Below are positions 1 to 7,242 of a DNA stretch of 15,827 nt, in pieces. This DNA comes from Tissierellia bacterium. GTDB lineage: Bacteria; Bacillota_A; Clostridia; Tissierellales; Peptoniphilaceae. The notes beneath the pieces are model-generated. The model ran no database searches and had not been told where the DNA came from. It saw only the letters and a list, made by a program, of their open reading frames with translations. Numbering within the stretch: position 1 is the stretch's first letter; each line of letters starts with the position of its first letter. The position numbers and the translations under genes were made by a program. The stretch spans positions 1 to 15,827 of the forward strand of contig JAAZCH010000277.1 in the NCBI GenBank assembly GCA_012513395.1. The letters are read 5' to 3'.

Positions 1-723
1 AGTACTTATGGAGATTCTGAAATGGAAGATAGATATATGAAATTACTTTTACAAAAACAAGTAGAAGGAATAGTAGTAATAACAGAAAGCAATAACAAAA
101 ACAGATTGCAAAATATAAAGGATTTAAAAATTCCCGTATCTTATTTGAATAGATACTATAGAAATGAAGATGTAGCGACTATAACCATAGACAATATAGG
201 ATCCACAGCAGCTATGGTGGAATACTTATTCAATAAGGGGCATCGCAATATTGGATACTTTGGAATTGAAAAGGATTTCGATATTACAGTGGAACGTTTT
301 AAACAAAGGGGATACAAGGAAGCTATGAAGAAGTTTGCTTTAAAAGAAAGAATTTTGGAATTGTCAGAAAATTCTGATGAAGCATTCTTGGACATAGAAA
401 GTCAGCTAATTGATAGTATTAAAAAAGAAAATATTACAGCTATAATGGCTTATTCAGATGAAGCGGCGATTAAAATTATGAATATTTTAAAAGACAATGG
501 CATAAAAGTTCCAGAAGATGTTTCCGTAACAGGAGTGGGAGACATTAAAATGTCTGAACAATATAGGCCAAAGCTCACTACTTTAAAAGAGCCCCTATAC
601 GACTATGGCGCTGTTTCCATAAGAAGCATTATCAAAGCTATTAAAGGCGAAGAGAAGATGCCAGAAGAAACTGTAATTTTGCCTTTCTATATAATTGAAC
701 GAGAAAGTGTAAAAGAAATTTAA
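1..723 (+). CDS. LacI-family transcriptional regulator, partial (effector domain)
   Basis: The reading frame is open from base 1 (S-T-Y-G-D-S-E before the first Met at 22), so the gene starts outside the window and its N-terminal helix-turn-helix is not visible. What remains is the periplasmic-binding-protein-like effector domain of the LacI/GalR family. It carries the usual landmarks in order: Q-VEGIVV, the IDN-x-G-S-x-A-M-VEYL helix, KGHRNIGYFG, ERFKQRGYKEAM, an AIMAYSDEAA segment, and VPEDVSVTGVGD near the end. Such proteins bind a sugar or sugar phosphate and control carbohydrate genes. The amylase gene 630 bases downstream fits that role, but the ligand cannot be read from sequence. A LuxR-type gene follows after only three bases. 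Confidence 0.9.
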   Translation, partial: STYGDSEMEDRYMKLLLQKQVEGIVVITESNNKNRLQNIKDLKIPVSYLNRYYRNEDVATITIDNIGSTAAMVEYLFNKGHRNIGYFGIEKDFDITVERFKQRGYKEAMKKFALKERILELSENSDEAFLDIESQLIDSIKKENITAIMAYSDEAAIKIMNILKDNGIKVPEDVSVTGVGDIKMSEQYRPKLTTLKEPLYDYGAVSIRSIIKAIKGEEKMPEETVILPFYIIERESVKEI

Positions 724-726
724 ATT

Positions 727-1263
727 ATGAAATACGTAGTTGTTTCCGGTTCTGAGATAAGAGCAAAGGGAATTTACAATTTGGTAAAGGAGTATCTCAC
801 GGAAATAGAGGGAATTTATCTAGTTGGAAAGTACGATATGGATTATCTTCTAGATGAAGAGTTAGATTTTTTATTCTTTGATATGAACTACCTGAAAGAA
901 TATAGAACCAAAATTTCTAAAAAGACAAAAATCTTAGTTAAGAATCCCGTTTTAGTAGCTTTGGATGAAGAAGAGCCCAAAGACTACTATCCTCACATAA
1001 AAGTAATCAACGGAAATTCAACTGTTGACGAACTTAAAAATATGTTGGAAATCAAGGTACGAGATGAAATAGAGTACAATTTATCTGATAGGGATAAATC
1101 CATTTTGTATCTTCTATCCAAGGGTATGAGCAATAAAGAAATTGGAAAAAGATTATATCTTAGCGAAAAGACTATAAAAAATAATTTGACTAGAATTTAC
1201 AAAGTATTAGGCGTAAAAAATAAATACGAGGCTATAAACAAGTCTAAAAATTTAAAAGAATGA
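727..1263 (+). CDS. LuxR-type HTH protein with degenerate receiver-like N-terminus
   Basis: The C-terminal third (about residues 117-172) is a clear LuxR/FixJ helix-turn-helix: LSDRDKSILYLLSKGMSNKEIG, then LSEKTIKNNLTRIYKVLGV. The N-terminal 110 residues have the length and rough alternation of a response-regulator receiver. They include a DFLFFDMN strand whose Asp52 lies where a phospho-acceptor would be, but the acidic pair normally found near the N-terminus is absent (VVVSGSEIRAKG). I infer a transcription factor that may not be phosphorylated in the usual way. The ATG lies three bases after the LacI-family stop and has no recognisable Shine-Dalgarno sequence, so translation is probably coupled to the upstream gene. 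Its target is unknown; the pair could regulate the amylase gene. Confidence 0.78.
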   Translation: MKYVVVSGSEIRAKGIYNLVKEYLTEIEGIYLVGKYDMDYLLDEELDFLFFDMNYLKEYRTKISKKTKILVKNPVLVALDEEEPKDYYPHIKVINGNSTVDELKNMLEIKVRDEIEYNLSDRDKSILYLLSKGMSNKEIGKRLYLSEKTIKNNLTRIYKVLGVKNKYEAINKSKNLKE

Positions 1264-1268
1264 CCACA

Positions 1269-1303
1269 ATGCACCCACATTTAATTTAATGGGTCCATTT
1301 TTA
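1269..1303 (+). terminator. Probable intrinsic terminator after the regulator pair
   Basis: A 9-base arm ATGCACCCA and its partner TGGGTCCAT (one C-C mismatch) close a 12-base loop and run into TTTTT. It begins six bases after the LuxR-type stop codon. Confidence 0.6.
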
Positions 1304-1319
1304 TTACTAATAAACTGGG

Positions 1320-1325
1320 TATAAT
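1320..1325 (+). promoter_or_regulatory. Candidate -10 box for the amylase gene
   Basis: A perfect TATAAT lies 28 bases before the amylase ATG, between the preceding terminator and the TGGAGGT ribosome binding site (1337-1343). The -35 region is poor (T-rich), so the promoter probably needs an activator or is weak. No catabolite-responsive cre palindrome was seen between 1264 and 1352. Confidence 0.4.
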
Positions 1326-1352
1326 TAAAAAATATATGGAGGTAAGAAACAA

Positions 1353-2807
1353 ATGATAAATGGAGTAATGATGCAAGGTTTTGAATGGTACTTGCCTGAT
1401 GATGGTGAGTATTATAAAAGATTAAAAGAACGTGCAGAGGAATTAAAAAAAGTGGGAATAGACGCTCTATGGCTACCACCGATGTTTAAAGCTACGGGAA
1501 CTAACGACGTGGGGTATGGAGTTTATGATTTATACGATTTAGGTGAGTTCGATCAAAAGGGAAGTGTACGAACCAAATATGGAACATTAGAAGAACTAAG
1601 AGAAGCCATTGAAGAACTACACAAGTATGACATTAAGGTTTACGCAGATGTGATAATGAATCACAAAGCTGGAGCAGATTATCCAGAGACTTTTATGGCA
1701 GTTCAAGTTGACGAATACGATCGGAATAAAGAGATTTCTGAAGCCCATGATATTGAAGCGTGGACGGGATTTAATTTTCCAGGTAGAAATGGAATGTACT
1801 CAGAATTCATCTGGAACTTCAGCCACTTTTCTGGAGTAGACTTTGATCAAAAAGCAGGAGTCAGTGGAATTTTTAAAGTTTTAGGTAATGACAAAGATTG
1901 GAATGAAGGAGTGGCTACTGAAATGGGCAACTTCGACTATTTAATGTTTGCAGATTTAGATTTAGAAAATGAAGATGTGAGGCAAGAGCTTTTTAGATGG
2001 TCTGAATGGTTTATTAATCATGTAGATATAGATGGAATAAGATTTGATGCGTTGAAGCATATTAGCGACGTTTTTTTGAAAGATTTCATCGTCAATTTAG
2101 AGGAGAAATCTGAGAAAGATTTATATTATTTTGGGGAGTTTTGGGTTAATTCAAGGGATATTAACAATAAGTATTTGTATGAGACTAAATACAAGACTAA
2201 TTTGCTAGATACGGTTTTGCATTTTAATTTCCATGAAGCATCTATGAATGGACAAGGCTACGATATGAGAAAGATTTTTGATAATACTATTGTTCAAGAA
2301 CATCCTATATTAGCCGTAACATTTGTGGATAATCATGATTCCCAACCGGGACAATCGTTGGAATCTTTCGTAGAACCTTGGTTCAAAAAAATTGCATATG
2401 GATTGATTCTCCTAAGAAAGGACGGCTATCCATGTATATTCTACGGGGATTATTTTGGAATTGAACATGACGGGATAGAAGGGCAACAAGGGATGATAGA
2501 CAATCTATTATGGATTAGAAATAATTACGCTTATGGAAATCAAGTGGATTATTTTGTAGAACCACAGTTAATAGGGTGGGTGAGAACAGGAGATGAAGAA
2601 CATCCTGGAAGTTTAGCAGTGGTGATTTCCACTGGTGATATGAAAACTTTACAAATGAATGTTGGAGCAGATCAAGCGGGAAAACATTATGTAGATTTAA
2701 CAGGAGGAAATAAAAACGAAGTAATAATAGACGAGGAAGGAAATGGAAACTTTGAAGTAGGTCCAGGAACTCTATCTGCATGGGCAGAAGTTCCTAATAC
2801 TTTATAA
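1353..2807 (+). CDS. Cytoplasmic alpha-amylase (glycoside hydrolase family 13)
   Basis: An alpha-amylase hydrolysing alpha-1,4-glucosidic bonds in starch, glycogen or maltodextrins. All four GH13 signature regions are present: DVIMNH (99-104), DGIRFDALKH with nucleophile Asp232, YFGEFW with acid/base Glu262, and FVDNHD with transition-state Asp329. The opening MQGFEWYLPDDG and the 484-residue length match the E. coli AmyA / bacterial liquefying amylase group (GH13_5). There is no signal peptide, so the enzyme should act inside the cell on stored or imported glucans. The start is supported by TGGAGGT nine bases upstream. A beta-sandwich C-terminal domain runs from about residue 395 to the end. 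The gene follows LacI- and LuxR-type regulators and ends at a strong terminator. Confidence 0.94.
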   Translation: MINGVMMQGFEWYLPDDGEYYKRLKERAEELKKVGIDALWLPPMFKATGTNDVGYGVYDLYDLGEFDQKGSVRTKYGTLEELREAIEELHKYDIKVYADVIMNHKAGADYPETFMAVQVDEYDRNKEISEAHDIEAWTGFNFPGRNGMYSEFIWNFSHFSGVDFDQKAGVSGIFKVLGNDKDWNEGVATEMGNFDYLMFADLDLENEDVRQELFRWSEWFINHVDIDGIRFDALKHISDVFLKDFIVNLEEKSEKDLYYFGEFWVNSRDINNKYLYETKYKTNLLDTVLHFNFHEASMNGQGYDMRKIFDNTIVQEHPILAVTFVDNHDSQPGQSLESFVEPWFKKIAYGLILLRKDGYPCIFYGDYFGIEHDGIEGQQGMIDNLLWIRNNYAYGNQVDYFVEPQLIGWVRTGDEEHPGSLAVVISTGDMKTLQMNVGADQAGKHYVDLTGGNKNEVIIDEEGNGNFEVGPGTLSAWAEVPNTL

Positions 2808-2822
2808 TTTTATCTATAAACG

Positions 2823-2860
2823 GCAAAAAACTGGGAAGTGTGGGGTTCCCAGTTTTTTGC
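2823..2860 (+). terminator. Strong intrinsic terminator after the amylase gene
   Basis: A perfect 15-bp stem (GCAAAAAACTGGGAA with TTCCCAGTTTTTTGC) encloses an 8-base loop. The A-tract on one side and T-tract on the other mean it could stop transcription from either direction. Confidence 0.92.
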
Positions 2861-2902
2861 ACAATTATCTAACAAAATTAATAAGAGGTAAAACAATAAT
2901 TG

Positions 2903-2933
2903 TGATAATAATTATCATTGATAACTGTTATCG
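2903..2933 (+). promoter_or_regulatory. Tandem Fur boxes overlapping a candidate promoter
   Basis: TGATAATAATTATCA at 2903-2917 is an exact match to the 7-1-7 Fur consensus described for Bacillus (TGATAAT-N-ATTATCA). A second 7-1-7 palindrome, TGATAAC-T-GTTATCG at 2919-2933, matches 12 of 14 arm positions. The centres are 16 bases apart. A -35-like TTGATA (2918-2923) lies inside the second box, with TGTATA (2941-2946) 17 bases further on. Bound Fur would therefore block a rightward promoter. No iron-related gene lies next to it: the flanking genes converge on this gap. The 2861-3080 gap holds little else beyond the short reading frame listed separately. Confidence 0.7.
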
Positions 2934-3041
2934 TAAACATTGTATATCATATTATTATATTTGTAAAGGGATTTTTCGAAAATTTATTAATAATTAGTAA
3001 TTTATTTACGAAATATTTACCTCTTTATTTACTTAAGTCTT

Positions 3042-3080
3042 AAAGAGGTGATAGTGAAGCCATTAGCTACACCTAGATGA
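3042..3080 (+). other. Ribosome binding site and eight-codon reading frame
   Basis: AAAGAGGTG (3042-3050) is followed three bases later by GTG AAG CCA TTA GCT ACA CCT AGA TGA (3054-3080), encoding VKPLATPR. The stop codon abuts the stop of the opposing CNNM gene. It lies about 100 bases downstream of the Fur-controlled promoter. It may be the stump of a lost iron-uptake gene, a leader peptide, or chance. Confidence 0.2.
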
Positions 3081-4373
3081 TCATTCATCTACTTCATTAT
3101 CGTCTTCTTTTTCTTTAACAGTCACTCTTAGTTTAGAAATTCTATTTTTTTCAATTTCAAGTACAGTAAATTCCAAGTTTTCGTATTTTAAAACTTCCCC
3201 TTGTTCAGGAATCTTGTCGAATATCTCTACTACAAATCCCCCTATGGTGTCCACTTCGTCTGACTCCAGGTCCAAATTAGTTTCCTCACTTAGTTCATCT
3301 AAGCGTACCATTCCGTCTATTATAAAGACATTGTTTTTCAAAGTTAGAATTCCATCGCTTTCTGAATCGTCATCGTATTCGTCTTCGATTTCTCCTACGA
3401 TTTCTTCAATTAAGTCTTCCATGGTTACTATTCCTTCGGTTCCGCCATATTCGTCTAAAACTATTGCGAAGGTTCCATTATTTCTACGCATTTGTTCAAA
3501 TAAGTCTGCAGTTTTTTGGTACTCGAATGTATAAATTGGTTTTCTAAGAGACTCTCTTATGTTTATTATTTCATGCCCAACGAAATGAGGCAGTAAATCC
3601 TTTATATGCAAGACTCCCAATAAATTGTCTATATCTTCTTCATATACGGGAACCCTAGAGAACCCTTCTTCATTGAATAGCTTCACGATTTCTTCAACAG
3701 TGCTATCAATATCCACAGCAATTACGTCCGTTCTAGGTGTCATCACGTCTTTGACAAAGGAATCTCTAAAAGCCACTACCTTTTCAATCATTCCAAATTC
3801 TTCCATGTCTAAGAGACCTTCGTCTTTACTTAAGTTCATAGCAGTGAAGAGCTCATCTTCAGTAATTTTAGGCTCCTTAGAATCTCTTTCCAAACCGAAT
3901 AGAGAGCCTATTGCTCTAGAAATCATTCTGATAATCATAATGACAGGAGAAGCTAATTTAGTGAAGATTCTTGAAAATTTTAAAAACTTTACAGCTACAA
4001 TATCTCCCTTAGTAATAGAAATGAAATAGGGAGCACTCTCTCCAAATACCAGAATTAACATAGTTCCAATAATTATTGAAACCACCAATCCAATATTTCC
4101 GTATAAATGATATCCAATTCTTCCAAAAGCCACAGCAAAAAACGCATTTGACAGGTAATCAAATATCATAAATGTACTTTGGACACTGGATAAATCTTCG
4201 ATAAAATGATTGAGTTTAAAAGCTTGATTCTCAGTGATAATTTCCTCATCTTTCATCTTTTCTAATTTAAATTTATTTAAATCTTCATAAGAATACTTTA
4301 GCAATGTAAAAAAAGCACTAAAAGATAATGATACAAAAGCAATAATAATCTGGGGCACGGGGTCAATTCCCAT
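3081..4373 (-). CDS. CNNM/CorC-type (HlyC family) membrane protein with CBS domains
   Basis: Three parts can be seen in this 430-residue protein. The first is an N-terminal CNNM (DUF21) membrane domain, residues 1-160, with hydrophobic segments near 7-26, 66-86, 94-120 and 138-160. The second is a CBS pair, about 205-335, with the family hallmarks VMTPRTDVIAVD, FSRVPVYEEDIDNLLG, LHIKDLL and FAIVLDEYGGTEGIVTMEDLIEEIVGEI. The third is a C-terminal CorC/HlyC domain, about 345-420 (DEVDTIGGFV). Relatives export Mg2+/Co2+ with Na+. The membrane core deviates from the usual residues: SAFFTLLKYS replaces SAFFSASETA, and GESAPYFIS replaces GE-x-x-PK. Start: AAGGAGTGT precedes the ATG by 9-10 bases. 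It is transcribed alone, after the lysine operon on the same strand. Confidence 0.88.
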   Translation of the reverse strand: MGIDPVPQIIIAFVSLSFSAFFTLLKYSYEDLNKFKLEKMKDEEIITENQAFKLNHFIEDLSSVQSTFMIFDYLSNAFFAVAFGRIGYHLYGNIGLVVSIIIGTMLILVFGESAPYFISITKGDIVAVKFLKFSRIFTKLASPVIMIIRMISRAIGSLFGLERDSKEPKITEDELFTAMNLSKDEGLLDMEEFGMIEKVVAFRDSFVKDVMTPRTDVIAVDIDSTVEEIVKLFNEEGFSRVPVYEEDIDNLLGVLHIKDLLPHFVGHEIINIRESLRKPIYTFEYQKTADLFEQMRRNNGTFAIVLDEYGGTEGIVTMEDLIEEIVGEIEDEYDDDSESDGILTLKNNVFIIDGMVRLDELSEETNLDLESDEVDTIGGFVVEIFDKIPEQGEVLKYENLEFTVLEIEKNRISKLRVTVKEKEDDNEVDE

Positions 4374-4412
4374 TAAACCAACACTCCTTCTTTTTTATAA
4401 AATATTATGGCT

Positions 4413-4421
4413 ATTATAGCA
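4413..4421 (-). promoter_or_regulatory. Extended -10 promoter of the CNNM-family gene
   Basis: On the minus strand TGC-TATAAT is a perfect extended -10 element, 40 bases before the ATG. No good -35 is present, as is common for extended -10 promoters. A perfect inverted repeat lies immediately upstream. Confidence 0.6.
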
Positions 4422-4423
4422 TA

Positions 4424-4457
4424 AAAATGCTAATTAGTAGATAATAATTAGCATTTT
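4424..4457 (-). terminator. Perfect 13-bp inverted repeat: lysine-operon terminator and/or operator
   Basis: AAAATGCTAATTA and TAATTAGCATTTT pair over 13 bp with an 8-base loop; on the minus strand the stem runs into TTTTT. It is about 160 bases beyond the end of ddh, so it can terminate the lysine operon. It also directly abuts the extended -10 of the CNNM gene, so a repressor operator is equally possible. The stem is AT-rich, which makes it weaker than the other terminators here. Confidence 0.5.
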
Positions 4458-4619
4458 AGTAGTTTTAAAATTATAGCCGCGTGATTGTATGACGCTTAAA
4501 GCCACAAACCTTCAACTTTTAAATAGTAAATAGTTATGTGGGATGAATTGAAATTGTGCAAAGTACAAAGCCTGGGTCAAAGGCAGACAGAATCAATTTG
4601 TCAACATACTAATTTTATT

Positions 4620-5594
4620 TTACAAGAGTTTTTTTCTTAACTCTTCCATGGTATGCATAGACAAATATCCTGGTGGTACATCTAGGACGGTTTTTGCACC
4701 AAAGGATTTTTCTTTAGAAAGTTTGTAACATGCTCTAGCGTATGCAATATTTACAGATGCCGTAAATTCTGGATTGGAGGCTAGATTCAATTCGAATTGG
4801 TAAATACTGATATTATCATCAGATGTCTTCCCTTGGCGAATTACCTTTCCGCCGTGGGGAATTCCCTGGTGATTATTTTCAAAATCCACTTCGTCTATAA
4901 AGTGGACGATGGTTTCGTATCCTTTAAAATAATCCGGCATATTTACAATTTCATTTCGAATTTTTTCTTCTTCAAACCCTTCTTTGACTACCACGAAAAC
5001 TTCTCGCTTATGTGCGTTATGGCTATTGTATTCAACTTCTTCGCCATTTTTAATTTGTTCTATTAAGTCTTCATTGGGAATAGTGTATTGGACAGCTTTT
5101 TTAACTCCCGAAACTCTTCTTACAGCATCTGAATGACCTTGGCTCACTCCTTTTCCCCAAAAAGTGTAAGTATTCCCTTCAGGCAATACCGCTTCTCCAA
5201 TTAGGCGATTTAAAGAAAACAATCCCGGATCCCAGCCAGTGGATATGATGGATACTGTTTTATTTTCCTTGGAAACTTTGTCCATTTCTTCAAAGTATTC
5301 AGGTATTTTGCCGTGATTATCAAAACTATCTACGGTATTGAAAAATTTTGCCATTTCAGGTGCTTGGGTAGGTATGTCTGATTTAGAACCTCCGCACATT
5401 ATTAGAACGTCGATTTCTTCTTGAAAATTTATTAAATCCTCTATATGGTAAGTAGGAGAGGGCGTATTTAAATCTTCTGGATTTCTTCTGGAGAAAATTC
5501 CCACTAATTCCATATCGGGATTTTTCTTAAGTCCATTTTCTACACCTTTGCCTAAGTTTCCATATCCTAAAATTCCAATTTTAATTTTATTCAT
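4620..5594 (-). CDS. ddh: meso-Diaminopimelate dehydrogenase
   Basis: An NADPH-dependent enzyme that converts tetrahydrodipicolinate plus ammonia to meso-diaminopimelate in one step, bypassing the succinylase/acetylase branches. Numbered from the chosen start (324 residues): dinucleotide-binding GYGNLG at 10-15 after an MNKIKIGIL strand, the family's CGGSKSD (68-73), STGWDPG (118-124), WGKGVSQGHSDAVRR (146-160) and HGGKVIR. I chose the ATG at 5594 over an in-frame ATG six codons upstream (5612): GGAG sits seven bases before it, and the protein then begins at the Rossmann strand. It overlaps the dapB end by eight bases and is the last gene of the lysine operon. Length is typical of the family. 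Confidence 0.95.
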   Translation of the reverse strand: MNKIKIGILGYGNLGKGVENGLKKNPDMELVGIFSRRNPEDLNTPSPTYHIEDLINFQEEIDVLIMCGGSKSDIPTQAPEMAKFFNTVDSFDNHGKIPEYFEEMDKVSKENKTVSIISTGWDPGLFSLNRLIGEAVLPEGNTYTFWGKGVSQGHSDAVRRVSGVKKAVQYTIPNEDLIEQIKNGEEVEYNSHNAHKREVFVVVKEGFEEEKIRNEIVNMPDYFKGYETIVHFIDEVDFENNHQGIPHGGKVIRQGKTSDDNISIYQFELNLASNPEFTASVNIAYARACYKLSKEKSFGAKTVLDVPPGYLSMHTMEELRKKLL

Positions 5595-6351
5595 TTGATA
5601 TCTCCAAGACATCGTCCATGGAATATAATCCTGGAGGACTGTCTGCTAAGAATTTCGCGCCTCTGATAGCTCCATTCGCAAAAATGGTTTTGGAATTTGC
5701 TGTGTGTTTTATTTCTATTATTTCGTCTACACCTGCAAATATGACGCTGTGTTCTCCTACGATATTTCCGCCTCTTATGGAAGAAATTCCCACCTCAGTA
5801 TCTAATCTTTCTTCATAAAATCCAGCTCTGCCTTCTAAGGCATTGAGTTTATTGTCCCTTCCGCGGTTTGCAGCTTCAAATAGCATTTTGGCAGTGCCGC
5901 TAGGAGAGTCTACCTTGTACTTATGGTGCTTTTCAACTATTTCTATGTCATAGCCTTCCAAAACACGAGATAAGGTCTCTACGACCATCTCCATGACGTT
6001 TACACCTACACTCATATTTCCAGTTTGTAAAATGGGAATTACAGTAGATGCTTCTCCTATTTTTTCCAGATCTTCTGGAGAATAACCAGTGGTAGCCAGA
6101 ACGAGTGGAGTATTTGTGAAGATTCCGTAATTTAAAATATCTTTTAATAATTTTGGAGTGGAAAAATCCACCAATACATCTGCAATTTTTTTTGCGGGCA
6201 ACTCTTCTGAGATAGGAAAGCTGAGATTCTTTCCGTCATCATCTGCCACACCGTAAACTATTTCTACGTCATCTAGAGTATCTACTAGATTGGAAATAGT
6301 TTTTCCCATTTGACCAGTGGCACCTACTAATATTATTTTCAAATTACTCAT
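5587..6351 (-). CDS. dapB: 4-Hydroxy-tetrahydrodipicolinate reductase
   Basis: Reduces the DapA product to tetrahydrodipicolinate with NAD(P)H, in the cytoplasm. The 254-residue length is normal. Seen: GATGQMG nucleotide-binding loop (10-16), DFSTP (62-66), ATTGYS (86-91), and the signature EKHHKYKVDSPSGTA (140-154) with His142 and Lys146 in the catalytic positions, then RGGNIVGEHSV. The C-terminal PGLYSMDDVL is the usual family ending. It starts one base after the dapA stop (TAA-A-ATG), with only a weak GGGAAAG ribosome binding site, so translation is probably coupled. It supplies substrate directly to the product of the overlapping ddh. Confidence 0.97.
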   Translation of the reverse strand: MSNLKIILVGATGQMGKTISNLVDTLDDVEIVYGVADDDGKNLSFPISEELPAKKIADVLVDFSTPKLLKDILNYGIFTNTPLVLATTGYSPEDLEKIGEASTVIPILQTGNMSVGVNVMEMVVETLSRVLEGYDIEIVEKHHKYKVDSPSGTAKMLFEAANRGRDNKLNALEGRAGFYEERLDTEVGISSIRGGNIVGEHSVIFAGVDEIIEIKHTANSKTIFANGAIRGAKFLADSPPGLYSMDDVLEISNE

Positions 6352-6352
6352 T

Positions 6353-7231
6353 TTATATCTTTCCCAAGTCCTTTAAATTTTTAGAAAGCAAATCCTTTGT
6401 TTCTTGTGTAGGTTCCCAAAGGGGAAGTCTGTATGCTCCTGCTGGCATGCCCATTTGGTTCAAGGCTTCTTTAACAGGAATAGGATTTACTTCAACGAAC
6501 AGAGAATCTATAAGCGGGAACAATTTAATTTGTAGATTTTTTGCAGTTTCAGTATCTCCGTCGAAAAAAGCTTGGCACATATCGTGGGTTTCTTGGGGAC
6601 ATACATTAGCCGAAACTGAAATAACTCCATCACCACCTACAGAAAGCAAGGGAACTACTACGTCGTCATTTCCAGAATAAATTGCAAAATCATTTGGTAG
6701 TGCTGATCTAAGAGCTACAGTATATGCTAAGTCTCCTGTTGCATCCTTGATTCCTACGATATTTTCTATTTTAGCTAGTTCCACGACTAAGTCCACTGGA
6801 ATTGGAACTGCAGTTCTTCCTGGTACCGTGTATAAAATTACAGGAACACTGGAAGCATTGGCAATAGCTTTAAAATGTTCGTACAAACCTTGTCTATTAG
6901 CTTTATTATAATATGGTGTCACTACCAGTAATCCATCTACTCCAGAATTAGACACTAATTTGGAAAACTCTGCGCTGGCTAAAGTGTTATTCGTTCCAGT
7001 TCCAGCGATTACGGGAATTTTTCCATCTACAACTTCTACACATTTTTTTATAACTTCCAGTTGCTCTTCATCGCTCATGGTAGAAGCTTCGCCTGTCGTA
7101 CCTGTTATGATTATTGCATCTGTAGAATTTTCTAAATGAAAATTAATTAATTCTTCTAAACCTGCAAAATCTACATCGCCATTTTCCAAAAATGGAGTCA
7201 CTAAAGCAACTCCCGAACCTCTAAATAACAT
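6353..7231 (-). CDS. dapA: 4-Hydroxy-tetrahydrodipicolinate synthase
   Basis: Condenses pyruvate with aspartate semialdehyde, the committed step toward diaminopimelate and lysine. This 292-residue TIM-barrel aldolase shows GTTGE (44-48) with the proton-relay Thr, TPYYNK with Tyr107, LYTVPGRT with Tyr134 and Arg139, and the Schiff-base lysine Lys162 in GIKDATGD. A strong GGAGG seven bases before the ATG fixes the start. It lies 11 bases after lysC. Its co-substrate needs aspartate-semialdehyde dehydrogenase, which must be encoded elsewhere because asd is not in this operon. Confidence 0.97.
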   Translation of the reverse strand: MLFRGSGVALVTPFLENGDVDFAGLEELINFHLENSTDAIIITGTTGEASTMSDEEQLEVIKKCVEVVDGKIPVIAGTGTNNTLASAEFSKLVSNSGVDGLLVVTPYYNKANRQGLYEHFKAIANASSVPVILYTVPGRTAVPIPVDLVVELAKIENIVGIKDATGDLAYTVALRSALPNDFAIYSGNDDVVVPLLSVGGDGVISVSANVCPQETHDMCQAFFDGDTETAKNLQIKLFPLIDSLFVEVNPIPVKEALNQMGMPAGAYRLPLWEPTQETKDLLSKNLKDLGKI

Positions 7232-7242
7232 ATCTTTTCCTC

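Noticed and set aside
1264..1352. Catabolite-responsive element before the amylase gene
   Set aside because: No sequence resembling the cre consensus could be found on either strand.
3046..3074. AGGTG...CACCT inverted repeat as a terminator for the minus-strand CNNM gene
   Set aside because: Only 5 paired bases with a 19-base interior and only a short T-rich stretch; too weak to call.
3214..4029. Serine-rich plus-strand open frames opposite the CNNM gene
   Set aside because: Low-complexity translations with no ribosome binding sites; they are antisense shadows of the Asp/Glu-rich coding sequence, like the other overlapping frames opposite the lysine genes.
4620..6351. Similar C-terminal PPG-Y-SM segments in DapB and Ddh, suggesting duplication
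   Set aside because: Both endings are typical of their own families, and the rest of the proteins does not align.
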